This document shows, in pieces, positions 12,904 through 20,954 of a stretch of DNA of 20,998 bases. The notes beneath the pieces were generated by a model. That model searched no databases, was not told where the DNA came from, and worked only from the letters and a program-made list of their open reading frames with translations. Origin of the DNA: Elusimicrobia bacterium CG03_land_8_20_14_0_80_50_18 (GTDB taxonomy: Bacteria; CG03). The number at the start of each line of letters is the position of its first letter. Position 1 is the first letter of the stretch. A program made the translations under genes and the position numbers. The stretch is from NCBI GenBank assembly GCA_002780705.1, contig PEUP01000043.1, forward strand, positions 1 to 20,998. The letters run 5' to 3'.

Positions 12904-15062
12904 TGGCTAAAGGGCGGGTTATAACCATTGTCGGCGCCAAGGGCGGCGTCGGCCAGACAACATTTGCCTGTAACATAGCGCTCGCGCTTCACAACCTCGG
13001 GAAAAAAACTGTTCTTCTTGATTTCAACACAGGCCTCCTCGGGGAGCTCGCTCTGCTGCTCCAGATGCACACGGATAAAACTCTCATACAGATACTGCCT
13101 GTTTTAAATCAGCTTAACGCCGATATGATGCAGGGCTTTGTGTCAAAACATTCAAGCGGCATGGATTTTCTCAGCTGCGCCGCCGAAAAAAAAGAGACCT
13201 CCGATATCCGGCCCCAGCACATATCCAAAATACTGGATTCCTTCCACAACTCTTATGATTTTGTTATCGTGAATCTCGGCCGCGGTTTTACAGATGTGCA
13301 GATAGCCGCTTATGATTCCAGCGATCTTGTTTTTCTTCTTTTCACTCCGGAACTCCTGTCGCTTTTTCACGCGAAAAAGATTATCAGCGGTTTTATAGAA
13401 AATCATTTTCCGCCGCAGATGGTCAAACCTGTCCTGAACAAAAGCGGGCTTAAGAGTGCTCTTGCCGAAGCTCAGATCAGAGATTATCTCAAGCAGGATA
13501 TTTTCTGGGATCTGCCCTCTGAATCCGAAACGCTTTTTGAGTCAATAAACAAGGGTGTGCCGGCTGTTATAAATGCGCCAAAATCCCTCTTCAGCAGAAA
13601 AATCGTCCAGCTCGCCCAGAATCTCAGTTTCGCGGAGGACGAGGAGGAGAAGGGCAGGGGCTTATTTGCGGGGCTCCGACAGATGCTTTCAAACGCGCGG
13701 CGGGACTATTCCCGCTCTGATGCGCAAACCCCCGAGGCGCAGTCAGCGGCCGTCCCCGGAGCGGACAGTATCTACGAGAAACTCAAGGAGAGCATATACC
13801 GGAAACTGGTGGAAAGAATCAAGGAAAGGCAGATAGATGTCGCCGCTATCAAGACGAAGCAGCAGGAGGAAAAAGCCAAAAGGGACATAGAGAGAGAAAT
13901 AGACGGCATCCTTGCCAGCGAGGGAAAGAATCTTTCCGAGAGGGTGGACAGGATACGCCTGTCAAAAGAGATAATGGACAGGGCGCTGGGGCTGGGGCCC
14001 ATTGAGGATCTGCTGAAAGACCCGTCAATCACCGAGGTCATGGTCAACGGCATGGACAGAATATATGTGGAAAGAAAAGGCAAGCTCTCCCTCACAAACA
14101 AACGGTTTTCGTCGCATGACGAGCTCATGAACATCATCCATCGCATTGTTGTGCCTCTGGGACGGCGCATTGACGAGGCCTCTCCCATGGTGGACGCGCG
14201 TCTTGCCGACGGAAGCCGCGTTAATGTTATAATTCCGCCTCTTTCGCTGGTAGGCCCGACCATCACCATCAGGAAATTTGAGAAAGAGAGTTTTACTTTT
14301 TCCAATCTCATTCACATGGGAACCATTACCGCCGAGATGGTGGAATTTCTGCGGGTTTGCGTGCTGCTCAGGAAAAATATCATAATATCCGGCGGCACGG
14401 GCACCGGCAAAACCACCATGTTGAACATCGTGTCGGGCTTTATACCCAAAACAGAAAGGATAGTCACAATAGAGGACGCGGCGGAACTGCGCCTTCCGCA
14501 GGATCATGTTATATCCCTGGAATCCCGTCCGCCGAACATAGAGGGCAAAGGCGTGGTTGAGATCCGTAATCTGGTGATAAACTCGCTGAGAATGCGCCCG
14601 GACAGGATAGTGATAGGAGAGTGCCGCGGCGGAGAGGCTCTGGATATGCTCCAGGCGATGAACACGGGGCACGATGGCTCGCTGACCACTATACACGCCA
14701 ACAATCCGCGGGACTGCCTCTCCCGGCTTGAGACACTCGTTCTGATGTCGGGTATGGAGCTGCCTGTGACGGCCATACGCGAACAGATTGTCGCGGCCGT
14801 GAATATCGTCATGCAGTTGAGCAGGTTTTCCGACGGCTCCAGGAAAGTCACGCACATCTGCGAGGTGACGGGCAAAGAACAGAACAGCATCGTGATGAGC
14901 ACGCTGTTCAAATTCACTCAGACGGGCATAGGTGAGAAAGGCAGGGTGGAAGGCCGCTTCGCGCCGACGGGGGTGATGCCCACATTTATAGATGAGATAA
15001 AATCCAAGGGGATAGTCCTTGACCTGAACATATTCAAACAAGGGGGTGCTGAAAATGAGTAA
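12903..15062 (+). CDS. tadA: Fused TadZ-TadA: degenerate MinD/CpaE-like domain plus CpaF/TadA secretion ATPase
   Basis: This single 719-residue frame joins two normally separate proteins. Residues 1 to about 245 are a MinD/CpaE/TadZ-like domain. Its deviant Walker A reads KGGVGQTT (13-20), with Gln18 in place of the P-loop lysine. The DxD motif reads D40-F-N42, and the Walker B aspartate is replaced (VIVNLG, N124), so ATPase activity is unlikely. A charged linker (about 245-330) leads to a CpaF/TadA hexameric ATPase. That half keeps Walker A SGGTGTGKTT (496-505), Walker B GECRGGEA with E573, and the His box GHDGSLTTIHANNP (H590, H598). TadZ normally directs polar placement of the system and TadA powers pilus polymerisation. 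The fusion should fix the motor to its localisation factor at 1:1. Confidence 0.93.
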   Translation: MAKGRVITIVGAKGGVGQTTFACNIALALHNLGKKTVLLDFNTGLLGELALLLQMHTDKTLIQILPVLNQLNADMMQGFVSKHSSGMDFLSCAAEKKETSDIRPQHISKILDSFHNSYDFVIVNLGRGFTDVQIAAYDSSDLVFLLFTPELLSLFHAKKIISGFIENHFPPQMVKPVLNKSGLKSALAEAQIRDYLKQDIFWDLPSESETLFESINKGVPAVINAPKSLFSRKIVQLAQNLSFAEDEEEKGRGLFAGLRQMLSNARRDYSRSDAQTPEAQSAAVPGADSIYEKLKESIYRKLVERIKERQIDVAAIKTKQQEEKAKRDIEREIDGILASEGKNLSERVDRIRLSKEIMDRALGLGPIEDLLKDPSITEVMVNGMDRIYVERKGKLSLTNKRFSSHDELMNIIHRIVVPLGRRIDEASPMVDARLADGSRVNVIIPPLSLVGPTITIRKFEKESFTFSNLIHMGTITAEMVEFLRVCVLLRKNIIISGGTGTGKTTMLNIVSGFIPKTERIVTIEDAAELRLPQDHVISLESRPPNIEGKGVVEIRNLVINSLRMRPDRIVIGECRGGEALDMLQAMNTGHDGSLTTIHANNPRDCLSRLETLVLMSGMELPVTAIREQIVAAVNIVMQLSRFSDGSRKVTHICEVTGKEQNSIVMSTLFKFTQTGIGEKGRVEGRFAPTGVMPTFIDEIKSKGIVLDLNIFKQGGAENE

Positions 15063-15507
15063 AAACTTTTTTTTCCTGATTCCGGCCGCGGCGCTTATTG
15101 CCGTTTCCGGCTGCGGCGACCAGAAGATCGTTTTTAACGGCGAGGTGCACAGGGGCGAGCTAACTTATGAGTACCAGATAGCGGAGGACACCACAACCGA
15201 AGTTGTGGAGGTGCTCGTTGACCGCGGCGGATGGGCCGGCGCCTATGTGAAGGAAATAAGCCATCCTGAAGTGGCCGTTGCCGGCGCAAACGGCGCTTAC
15301 CGTCTTGAAATCAAGGTGCCGCGGAAACTCGGTTTCCCCGGCGCAGATAGCTACACCCTGCAGGCATGGGCTTCGTCCAACACCACCCCTGTTTTATCCA
15401 GCGACGAGAGAATATCAAATTACGCCAGCGCCCGCCCCGGCGAGAATATTTATGTGAGGCCTTTTCTTCTGGTTTATCACACCGTAGAGGAGACAGGCGG
15501 CGAATAG
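15055..15507 (+). CDS. Small predicted lipoprotein of unknown function in the Tad operon
   Basis: ATG 15055 is preferred over GTG 15046 because AAGGGGG lies about 8 nt upstream, giving 150 residues and an 8-base overlap with the TadA stop. The signal peptide ends in a lipobox VSGC (Cys about residue 17), followed by Gly-Asp. The Asp at +3 does not match the +2 Asp that retains lipoproteins at the inner membrane, so outer-membrane sorting is possible by E. coli rules. The mature part is predicted beta-rich (EVVEVLVDRGGWAGAYVKEI). TadD, the usual Tad lipoprotein, is a TPR protein; this one has no TPR and is not recognised. Placement between TadA and TadB argues for a role in the pilus. Confidence 0.78.
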   Translation: MSKNFFFLIPAAALIAVSGCGDQKIVFNGEVHRGELTYEYQIAEDTTTEVVEVLVDRGGWAGAYVKEISHPEVAVAGANGAYRLEIKVPRKLGFPGADSYTLQAWASSNTTPVLSSDERISNYASARPGENIYVRPFLLVYHTVEETGGE

Positions 15508-16386
15508 ATGTTCATAATCCTCCTTAAGACACTCATCGCGTTTGTGATTTTTGGCGGCGTTTATTTCGTCGTCACGGCCGCGGCTGATGAGATTGAAAGA
15601 AAAAAGGAGGAGGAAAGAGAAGCGGGCGCTGTCAAAAAAAAGAAATTTGATTTTGACAACCTTTTTCTGGTTTTTGAGAAGGAACCTGATTCAAAAAAAG
15701 CGAAGTTCATCAAGTTTTCCTTCGCGGGGGCTTTCTTCATTATTTTTCTCGCGCTCTCGGGAAAGCCGCTCATAGCCCTGGCTCTGGGCGCGGCGGGTTT
15801 TTTCGCGCCGAAAATGCTCGCTGACATGAACAAGGAAAAAAAAGCGAAACGCATAGATGACCAGCTCGCCGACGGTCTGGTGCTGATAGCCAATTCGCTG
15901 AAGGCGGGCATGAGTTTTCCGCAGACGATTGAGGTGATGTCCAGGCAGGGCAATCCTCCGCTCTCGGATGAGTTCGCTGTCGTCGGCAGAGAGGTGAAGG
16001 TGGGAGTGTCCATGGAAAAGGCCCTGTTTAATTTTGTCAATCGCTGGCCGAAGATCGTCAATCTAAGAATCGCCGTCATCGCCATCAACATAGCGCAAGA
16101 GGTCGGCGGGAATCTTTCGGAAACGCTTTCCCGTTTGAGCGACACCATGAGAAAACGAAAGGAGATACAGGGCAAGATAAATGCCCTCACGACGCAGGGT
16201 AAACTTTCGGGCATCATAACGGCTTTAATGCCCTTCGCTCTTTTCGCGGCCATTTCATGGATGGCGCCGGATATTATGGAACCGATGATAAGCACGGCGC
16301 TCGGAAACCTTATGCTGATAGTGATTCTCGCCCTGATAGCGGCGGGTTTTATCATTATCCAGAAGATCGTGGATATAGACATATGA
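15508..16386 (+). CDS. tadB: TadB-like inner-membrane platform protein
   Basis: This 292-residue protein has predicted helices at about residues 3-24, 70-84 and 87-103, then a T2SSF (GspF/PilC-type) domain from about 118 to 245, and two C-terminal helices (232-252, 262-288). Family motifs are visible: QLADGLVLIANSLKAGMSFP and IAINIAQEVGGNLSETLSRL. With TadC it forms the inner-membrane platform that couples TadA ATPase to pilin extraction. The start follows the lipoprotein stop directly. A lysine/glutamate-rich stretch (30-65) lies between the first helices. Confidence 0.92.
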   Translation: MFIILLKTLIAFVIFGGVYFVVTAAADEIERKKEEEREAGAVKKKKFDFDNLFLVFEKEPDSKKAKFIKFSFAGAFFIIFLALSGKPLIALALGAAGFFAPKMLADMNKEKKAKRIDDQLADGLVLIANSLKAGMSFPQTIEVMSRQGNPPLSDEFAVVGREVKVGVSMEKALFNFVNRWPKIVNLRIAVIAINIAQEVGGNLSETLSRLSDTMRKRKEIQGKINALTTQGKLSGIITALMPFALFAAISWMAPDIMEPMISTALGNLMLIVILALIAAGFIIIQKIVDIDI

Positions 16387-16402
16387 AGAAGGGGAGCGCG
16401 CA

Positions 16403-17296
16403 GTGAATATAGCCATTTTAGCGGCGGTCTTTGTTACGGTTTTTCTCGCTGTTCTCGCCGCCACCGGAGGCAAAAAAGAAGATGATCTGATGAGCCGCCT
16501 GGATCTCTCACAGAGACGGGAATCGGCAAAAAAAACGCGGCTGCAGCTCGGCAAGCTTATAATAGGCGGACTGACCTCGCGCATAAGCGCCCTCAAATAT
16601 CCGTGGCTTGTGAAATACAGGGAAGATGTGCGGCAGAAGCTCAATCAGGCGGGTAATCCCGCCGAGCTGACGCCGGACGGTTTTATAACGCTGGTTTTTG
16701 TCAGCATCACAGGCATGATAGTCCTTGAGGCGCTTTTCCTGAAAAAGATCAATATTGTCGCCTTTGGTATATTCGGCATGCTGGGATATTTGCTGCCGAA
16801 CGCTTCGCTCAAAAACATGATAACGAAAAGGCATCGTTCCATCCTCAGGGAACTGCCCAACATACTGGACCTTCTGACGCTCTCAATGGAGGCGGGAATA
16901 GATTTCAACGCCGCCGTGAACAAGGTGATATCCAAATCCGAGAAATCGCCTCTGACTGACGAACTGCTCCTCATGCAGCAAGGTTTGCGCCTCGGGCAAT
17001 CCAGAAAAGATTCAATGACAGAAATGTCAAAAAGGGTGTCGCTGGACGCTCTCACTTCTGTGGTATCGGCTATCATACAGGCGGACAATTTAGGCGCCAG
17101 CCTCGGCCCGGTGCTCAGGGTGCAGTCGGAGCAGATGCGGATAGAGCGTTTTCAGCTCGCGGAAAAACTCGCGCATCAGGCGCCGGTGAAGATGCTGTTC
17201 CCTCTGATGTTTTTCATATTCCCTTCCATTGTCATAATGCTTTTCGGGCCGCTGGCCCTGAAATTTATGGGGGGTGTTTTTGAGGGTGTTTTCTGA
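16403..17296 (+). CDS. tadC: TadC-like inner-membrane platform protein
   Basis: This 297-residue protein uses GTG 16403, with GAAGGGGAG upstream. Helices lie at about 3-20, 94-113, 116-132 and 270-290, with a T2SSF domain in between (RELPNILDLLTLSMEAGIDF, AIIQADNLGASLGPVLRVQS). The order TadB then TadC is the standard Tad arrangement. It ends 27 bp before the sensor gene. Confidence 0.92.
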   Translation: MNIAILAAVFVTVFLAVLAATGGKKEDDLMSRLDLSQRRESAKKTRLQLGKLIIGGLTSRISALKYPWLVKYREDVRQKLNQAGNPAELTPDGFITLVFVSITGMIVLEALFLKKINIVAFGIFGMLGYLLPNASLKNMITKRHRSILRELPNILDLLTLSMEAGIDFNAAVNKVISKSEKSPLTDELLLMQQGLRLGQSRKDSMTEMSKRVSLDALTSVVSAIIQADNLGASLGPVLRVQSEQMRIERFQLAEKLAHQAPVKMLFPLMFFIFPSIVIMLFGPLALKFMGGVFEGVF

Positions 17297-17323
17297 CGGA
17301 TTTTGAAGAGGAAGGTTTAATTT

Positions 17324-18445
17324 ATGAGCGATAAAAAAACGGAAGAACGGAGAATACGGCCGCCCAGGATAGGCGTTGTGACACAGCTTGTTATAAAGTC
17401 CATGTTCTTTTTCGGGCTTCTGCTCTCGGCGGTGTGCTTTTTTATTTTCAGATACCAGAAAGCCGCGCTCGTGGAGAATGTCATACAGAAAAACACGCTG
17501 ATGGTGTCCACCTACGCGTCTTTTATGTCTGACGCGAAGCAGATGAACGACGATCTCGTCATAGTGGATTACATAGAACGCATGAAGAGGTCTCCCATGG
17601 TGCGTTATATCATGGTCCTTGACGGGCGCAGCAGGGTGGTGTTTCATTCCGACATGAGGAATATAGGAAAAACTTATCAGGACGCGGCATCCATCAAAAC
17701 CGTGGCGTCCGACGAGCCGGTTGCGCAGGAAATTTTTTATGAGGGTGAGAATCTGATGGATTTTTCCGCGCCCATAGTGGTTGATCACAAGAAGGTGGCG
17801 ACGCTTCGCGCGGGTTTCTCCCGCTCAAGCATAGACGCGGGGATAGAAGACATCAAGGAAAATCTCAGCGTTGTGGCCGTGGCGGGCATGATAATAGTGA
17901 TCGTCGGCGCTTTCATAATAAATTCAGGCCTCGGCGTGGATATAAACCATCTGAAAAACGCGGCCCGCGAGGTGTCCCGCGGCGAACTGCCGGATACCAT
18001 AAATGTCACCGGCTCCGGCGAAATAGCTTATCTTGCGAGAGTGCTGGAAAGGATGTTTGACAAATTCAAGCGGGATATTTCGGATATTGAGACCCAGAAA
18101 AAGGAGCTCCGTAAAAATTACGATTTCTTTGTCCAGAACATCGCCGCTTTTATAGACGAAGGCATAATGATAATGGACAGCGACAACAAGGTGATATTCG
18201 CTAACGAGGCGGCAGGTAAAACCGCGGGTTTTTCCGTGCTGGGTTGTATGGGCAAACACATGCTTGAAGTGATAAAAAACGCCGAACTCATAGAATTTCT
18301 GAATCATTGCTCCCAGAATCCCAACACGGCCGCGGTGAGGGAGATCCTGTCATTGAATTGCACGGCCGTGGCTGAAGTGGTGAAGGAGATAAGCACAGGG
18401 AAGTCTCTCGGCTCGGTGGTGCAGTTAAAAACTCAGAAAATGTGA
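17324..18445 (+). CDS. Transmembrane Cache-HAMP-PAS protein lacking an output domain
   Basis: This 373-residue protein has GGAAGG upstream of its ATG. In order: a cytoplasmic N-tail; TM1 (about 20-43); an extracytoplasmic single-Cache-like domain (about 44-180, with VRYIMVLDGRSRVVFHSDMR); TM2 (about 185-206); a HAMP-like linker (to about 260, with NAAREVSRGELPDTINVTG); and a PAS domain (about 268-373, with AFIDEGIMIMDSDNKVIFAN). The protein stops at the end of PAS with no histidine kinase, GGDEF or methyl-accepting domain. The terminal stop overlaps the next start (GTGA), which argues against a recent frameshift. It may transmit an external signal to a partner by direct contact, or regulate pilus assembly. 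Such a sensor is not a standard Tad component. Confidence 0.82.
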   Translation: MSDKKTEERRIRPPRIGVVTQLVIKSMFFFGLLLSAVCFFIFRYQKAALVENVIQKNTLMVSTYASFMSDAKQMNDDLVIVDYIERMKRSPMVRYIMVLDGRSRVVFHSDMRNIGKTYQDAASIKTVASDEPVAQEIFYEGENLMDFSAPIVVDHKKVATLRAGFSRSSIDAGIEDIKENLSVVAVAGMIIVIVGAFIINSGLGVDINHLKNAAREVSRGELPDTINVTGSGEIAYLARVLERMFDKFKRDISDIETQKKELRKNYDFFVQNIAAFIDEGIMIMDSDNKVIFANEAAGKTAGFSVLGCMGKHMLEVIKNAELIEFLNHCSQNPNTAAVREILSLNCTAVAEVVKEISTGKSLGSVVQLKTQKM

Positions 18446-20184
18446 AAAATGCGCCGAATCTGAAACCGGGGCTTTGCAATTATCTCTTCCCGCTTATTCT
18501 GCTGGCCTCGTCCATAAACGCTTTTTTTATACCGTCTTCGGAAGATGCCGGAAGCATTGACGCGCATCTTCGCGGCGGCATAGGCGCGCGCCATCTGTCC
18601 ATGGGTCGGACCGGGGCCGCTTATGTTTCCGGAGCCGAGGCCATGTACTGGAATCCCGCTGCGCTCGCGGGGCTTTCCGCTTTTGAGGGGATACTGTCGT
18701 ATAACATGCTCTTTGCCGACACTTATGAATTTTTTATCGGGGAAATAATCCCCACCCAGTGGTGGGGCAATTTTGGCGCGGGAATGCTCCGCCTCGGGGT
18801 GCGCGATGTTGAGGGCTGGAACGCGCAGAATCTTTCAACAGGCAAAATAGAAAATGAAACTTCGGTTTATTTTGTTTCCTACGGCAATTCCGCTTACGCC
18901 AGCCCCCTTGAACTGGGGGCCACATTCAAACTGGCGCATCACAATGTGGCCGGCTACACGGACAAAGGTTTCGGCTTTGACGCGGGGGCGCGCTACACCT
19001 TTTTCAGCAGGGGCTTCAGCGTCGGCGCCGTTTACCGGAATCTCCTGGGCCCGTCCATAAAACTCATAAACCACAGGGAAACATATCCGCCTTCTCTGAC
19101 ACTCGGTGTCGCGGGCAACAGGGGGGCTTTTCTGCTTTCCGCCGACGCATCTCTGAGCAGCGGAGAAGACATAAAGCTTTCGGCCGGGGCCGAGTACCGG
19201 CGTTACGCGCCCTTCTTTTTACGCGCGGGCTTCAATGAAACGGAGTTGAGCTCGGGTTTCGGATATGAGTTCAAAGAATGGAAATTCAATTACGCTTACG
19301 CTCTGCACAGGGCCTGGGACGAAAATCTGGGCTCTTCCCACCGCATTGATTTGAGCCGCTCCTTTTCGGGAGACCTTCAGAAATTCAAAGCGGGCGCCAG
19401 CAAAGATGTGACACGCACTTTCAAAAAAGCCCGCCGCTGGGCCAGAAAAGGGAAATTGTTTTATGCCGTTGACGGCATACGCGCGACACTTGAGCTTGAT
19501 AACCAGCATGAGGATGCGGCGCGTCTAATGCGCCGGATATACAATGACAGCAGGAGCGGTCTTGACTCGGGTAAAATAACGAAATTTGAGGATGTGTCAT
19601 ACTCCCGCGGAATTATCGCCTATATAGATAACGATCTGCCCGCGTCGCTCAACTATCTGAATCAGCATCTCAATCTTTTGCCCGCCAACACCGAGGCGCG
19701 GGAAACCGTTGATAAAATAAATGCCGCTATGCTGAAAAAACGCAGGGAAGATGAGGCGCGCGAAAAATTTCGGAAGATTGACGAGTATATGAACGACGGG
19801 ATTTATCTCTATTCCCTGGAGCAGTATGCCGGGGCCGCGGAAAAATTCAAGCTCATTCTTGAGCTTTCTCAGGACAATGCCGACGCCCTGCATTATCTGG
19901 AGCTGTGCCAGGAAGCCATACGCGAAATGGAAGAGAGGAGCAGGCCCGCTGCTCGGCCCGTGAGAAAGGCGCCGGCGCCTCCGCCTGTTGAGAAAAAGGA
20001 AGCTGAGCCGCAGTTTGAGCTGGATCCCGACAAGGCCGAAGCTCTTTATAACGACGGCATTGTGGAATATTCGCTGGGGAGGATCAAAAACGCCATCCAT
20101 TACTGGGAAATGGCGATCAAGTATGACCCGAAAAACAAAAAAATAAGGAAAGCTATCAGTAACGCTGAGAAAAAACTGAAATGA
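18442..20184 (+). CDS. PorV/UPF0164-like outer-membrane barrel fused to C-terminal TPR repeats
   Basis: This 580-residue protein uses GTG 18442, which overlaps the preceding stop. A signal peptide or hydrophobic leader (about 8-27) precedes a beta-barrel region (about 40-315) that opens with GIGARHLSMGRTGAAYVSGA and AMYWNPAALAGL, the hallmark of the PorV/PorQ/UPF0164 family. Residues about 315-500 are helical TPR-like repeats, then a Pro/Ala/Lys linker (RKAPAPPPVEKKEAEP) and a final TPR-like unit (ALYNDGIVEYSLGRIKNAI...YDPKNKK). In the type IX system PorV is a barrel that docks on SprA and shuttles cargo. Here, inside a Tad operon without a secretin, it may scaffold or form the outer-membrane part of the machine (inference). 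The TPR part would face the periplasm. Confidence 0.8.
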   Translation: MKNAPNLKPGLCNYLFPLILLASSINAFFIPSSEDAGSIDAHLRGGIGARHLSMGRTGAAYVSGAEAMYWNPAALAGLSAFEGILSYNMLFADTYEFFIGEIIPTQWWGNFGAGMLRLGVRDVEGWNAQNLSTGKIENETSVYFVSYGNSAYASPLELGATFKLAHHNVAGYTDKGFGFDAGARYTFFSRGFSVGAVYRNLLGPSIKLINHRETYPPSLTLGVAGNRGAFLLSADASLSSGEDIKLSAGAEYRRYAPFFLRAGFNETELSSGFGYEFKEWKFNYAYALHRAWDENLGSSHRIDLSRSFSGDLQKFKAGASKDVTRTFKKARRWARKGKLFYAVDGIRATLELDNQHEDAARLMRRIYNDSRSGLDSGKITKFEDVSYSRGIIAYIDNDLPASLNYLNQHLNLLPANTEARETVDKINAAMLKKRREDEAREKFRKIDEYMNDGIYLYSLEQYAGAAEKFKLILELSQDNADALHYLELCQEAIREMEERSRPAARPVRKAPAPPPVEKKEAEPQFELDPDKAEALYNDGIVEYSLGRIKNAIHYWEMAIKYDPKNKKIRKAISNAEKKLK

Positions 20185-20195
20185 AGGAGATGAGG

Positions 20196-20954
20196 ATGAG
20201 AAAAATATTACTGGCGGCCATGCTCGCCGCCGCTTTTATCGCGCAGGATGCGCATTCATCGGCGGAGTCCAGAAAGTCGGGCAAACTTTATAAAGCGGCG
20301 AGAGCCGATATGAAAAAAGGTTTGTATCTGACGGCCTATGATAAACTTTCGGAGGCCTACTGGCTTGACCCGTTCAACGACGGGGCATTGAAAGAAATGG
20401 ACAGGATAACAAAGTCATTCAAGAAAAATCTCGCCAAATGGTGCGAATATGATTTTGAACAGAAGGCCTACGGAACGGCTTTTCTTTTCTACACGCAGGG
20501 CGATTATAAAAACGCCGTCAAGGAATGGGAAAAGGTGCTGACGGTGAAGGAGAACAGAGAGGTGCGGGATTATTACGAATACATATCAGGCGAACTGAAA
20601 AAAGGCATGGAAAAAGAGTGTCTGTTATACGGCGGCAAAGCGAAAGCTGACAGGGAAAAGGCCGAGAAAATAGAAGAGGAAGAGAAGGAAAAGAAAAGGG
20701 CCGTGAAGAAAGCCCCCGCGCCCGCGCCGAAACCCGTTTCCAAAGCCGCTCCGCCGCCGGCGCAGCCGCCGCCGCTGAAAATAGACAAGGCCAAAGCCGA
20801 GAAATATTATAACGAAGGGCTGCAGCAGTACAGCCAGGGTTATCTTAAGCTCGCCGTGGCGAGCTGGCAGAACACGCTGAAATATGATCCCGGCCACACG
20901 AGAGCCCAAAGGGCGCTCACCAGAGCAGAGAAGATGTTGAAAGCAAATGAATAA
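20196..20954 (+). CDS. Periplasmic TPR protein of the Tad operon
   Basis: Start ATG 20196 is preferred: AAGGAG (20184-20189) lies 6 nt upstream and the signal peptide MRKILLAAMLAAAFIA follows at once. ATG 20181, which overlaps the previous stop as ATGA, adds only five residues and cannot be excluded. The protein is 252 residues from 20196. The mature part has helical TPR-like units (LYKAARADMKKGLYLTAYDK and GDYKNAVKEWEKVL), then a Lys/Glu-rich coiled stretch and a Pro/Ala linker (KKAPAPAPKPVSKAAPPPA). A terminal TPR unit closely resembles the one ending the preceding barrel protein. Likely a periplasmic scaffold; TadD is also a TPR protein, so it may fill a similar role (inference). Confidence 0.8.
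   Translation: MRKILLAAMLAAAFIAQDAHSSAESRKSGKLYKAARADMKKGLYLTAYDKLSEAYWLDPFNDGALKEMDRITKSFKKNLAKWCEYDFEQKAYGTAFLFYTQGDYKNAVKEWEKVLTVKENREVRDYYEYISGELKKGMEKECLLYGGKAKADREKAEKIEEEEKEKKRAVKKAPAPAPKPVSKAAPPPAQPPPLKIDKAKAEKYYNEGLQQYSQGYLKLAVASWQNTLKYDPGHTRAQRALTRAEKMLKANE

Noticed and set aside
14025..15041. 338-codon minus-strand frame opposite the TadA domain
   Set aside because: It is entirely antisense to the catalytic core of TadA; its His/Arg-rich translation is typical of a shadow frame.
15561..16382. 273-codon minus-strand frame opposite tadB
   Set aside because: It mirrors nearly the whole of tadB, has no ribosome site and shows no family features.
17090..17788. 232-codon minus-strand frame across the tadC/sensor junction
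   Set aside because: It is antisense to two well-supported genes, and its His/Arg-rich translation has no recognisable domain.
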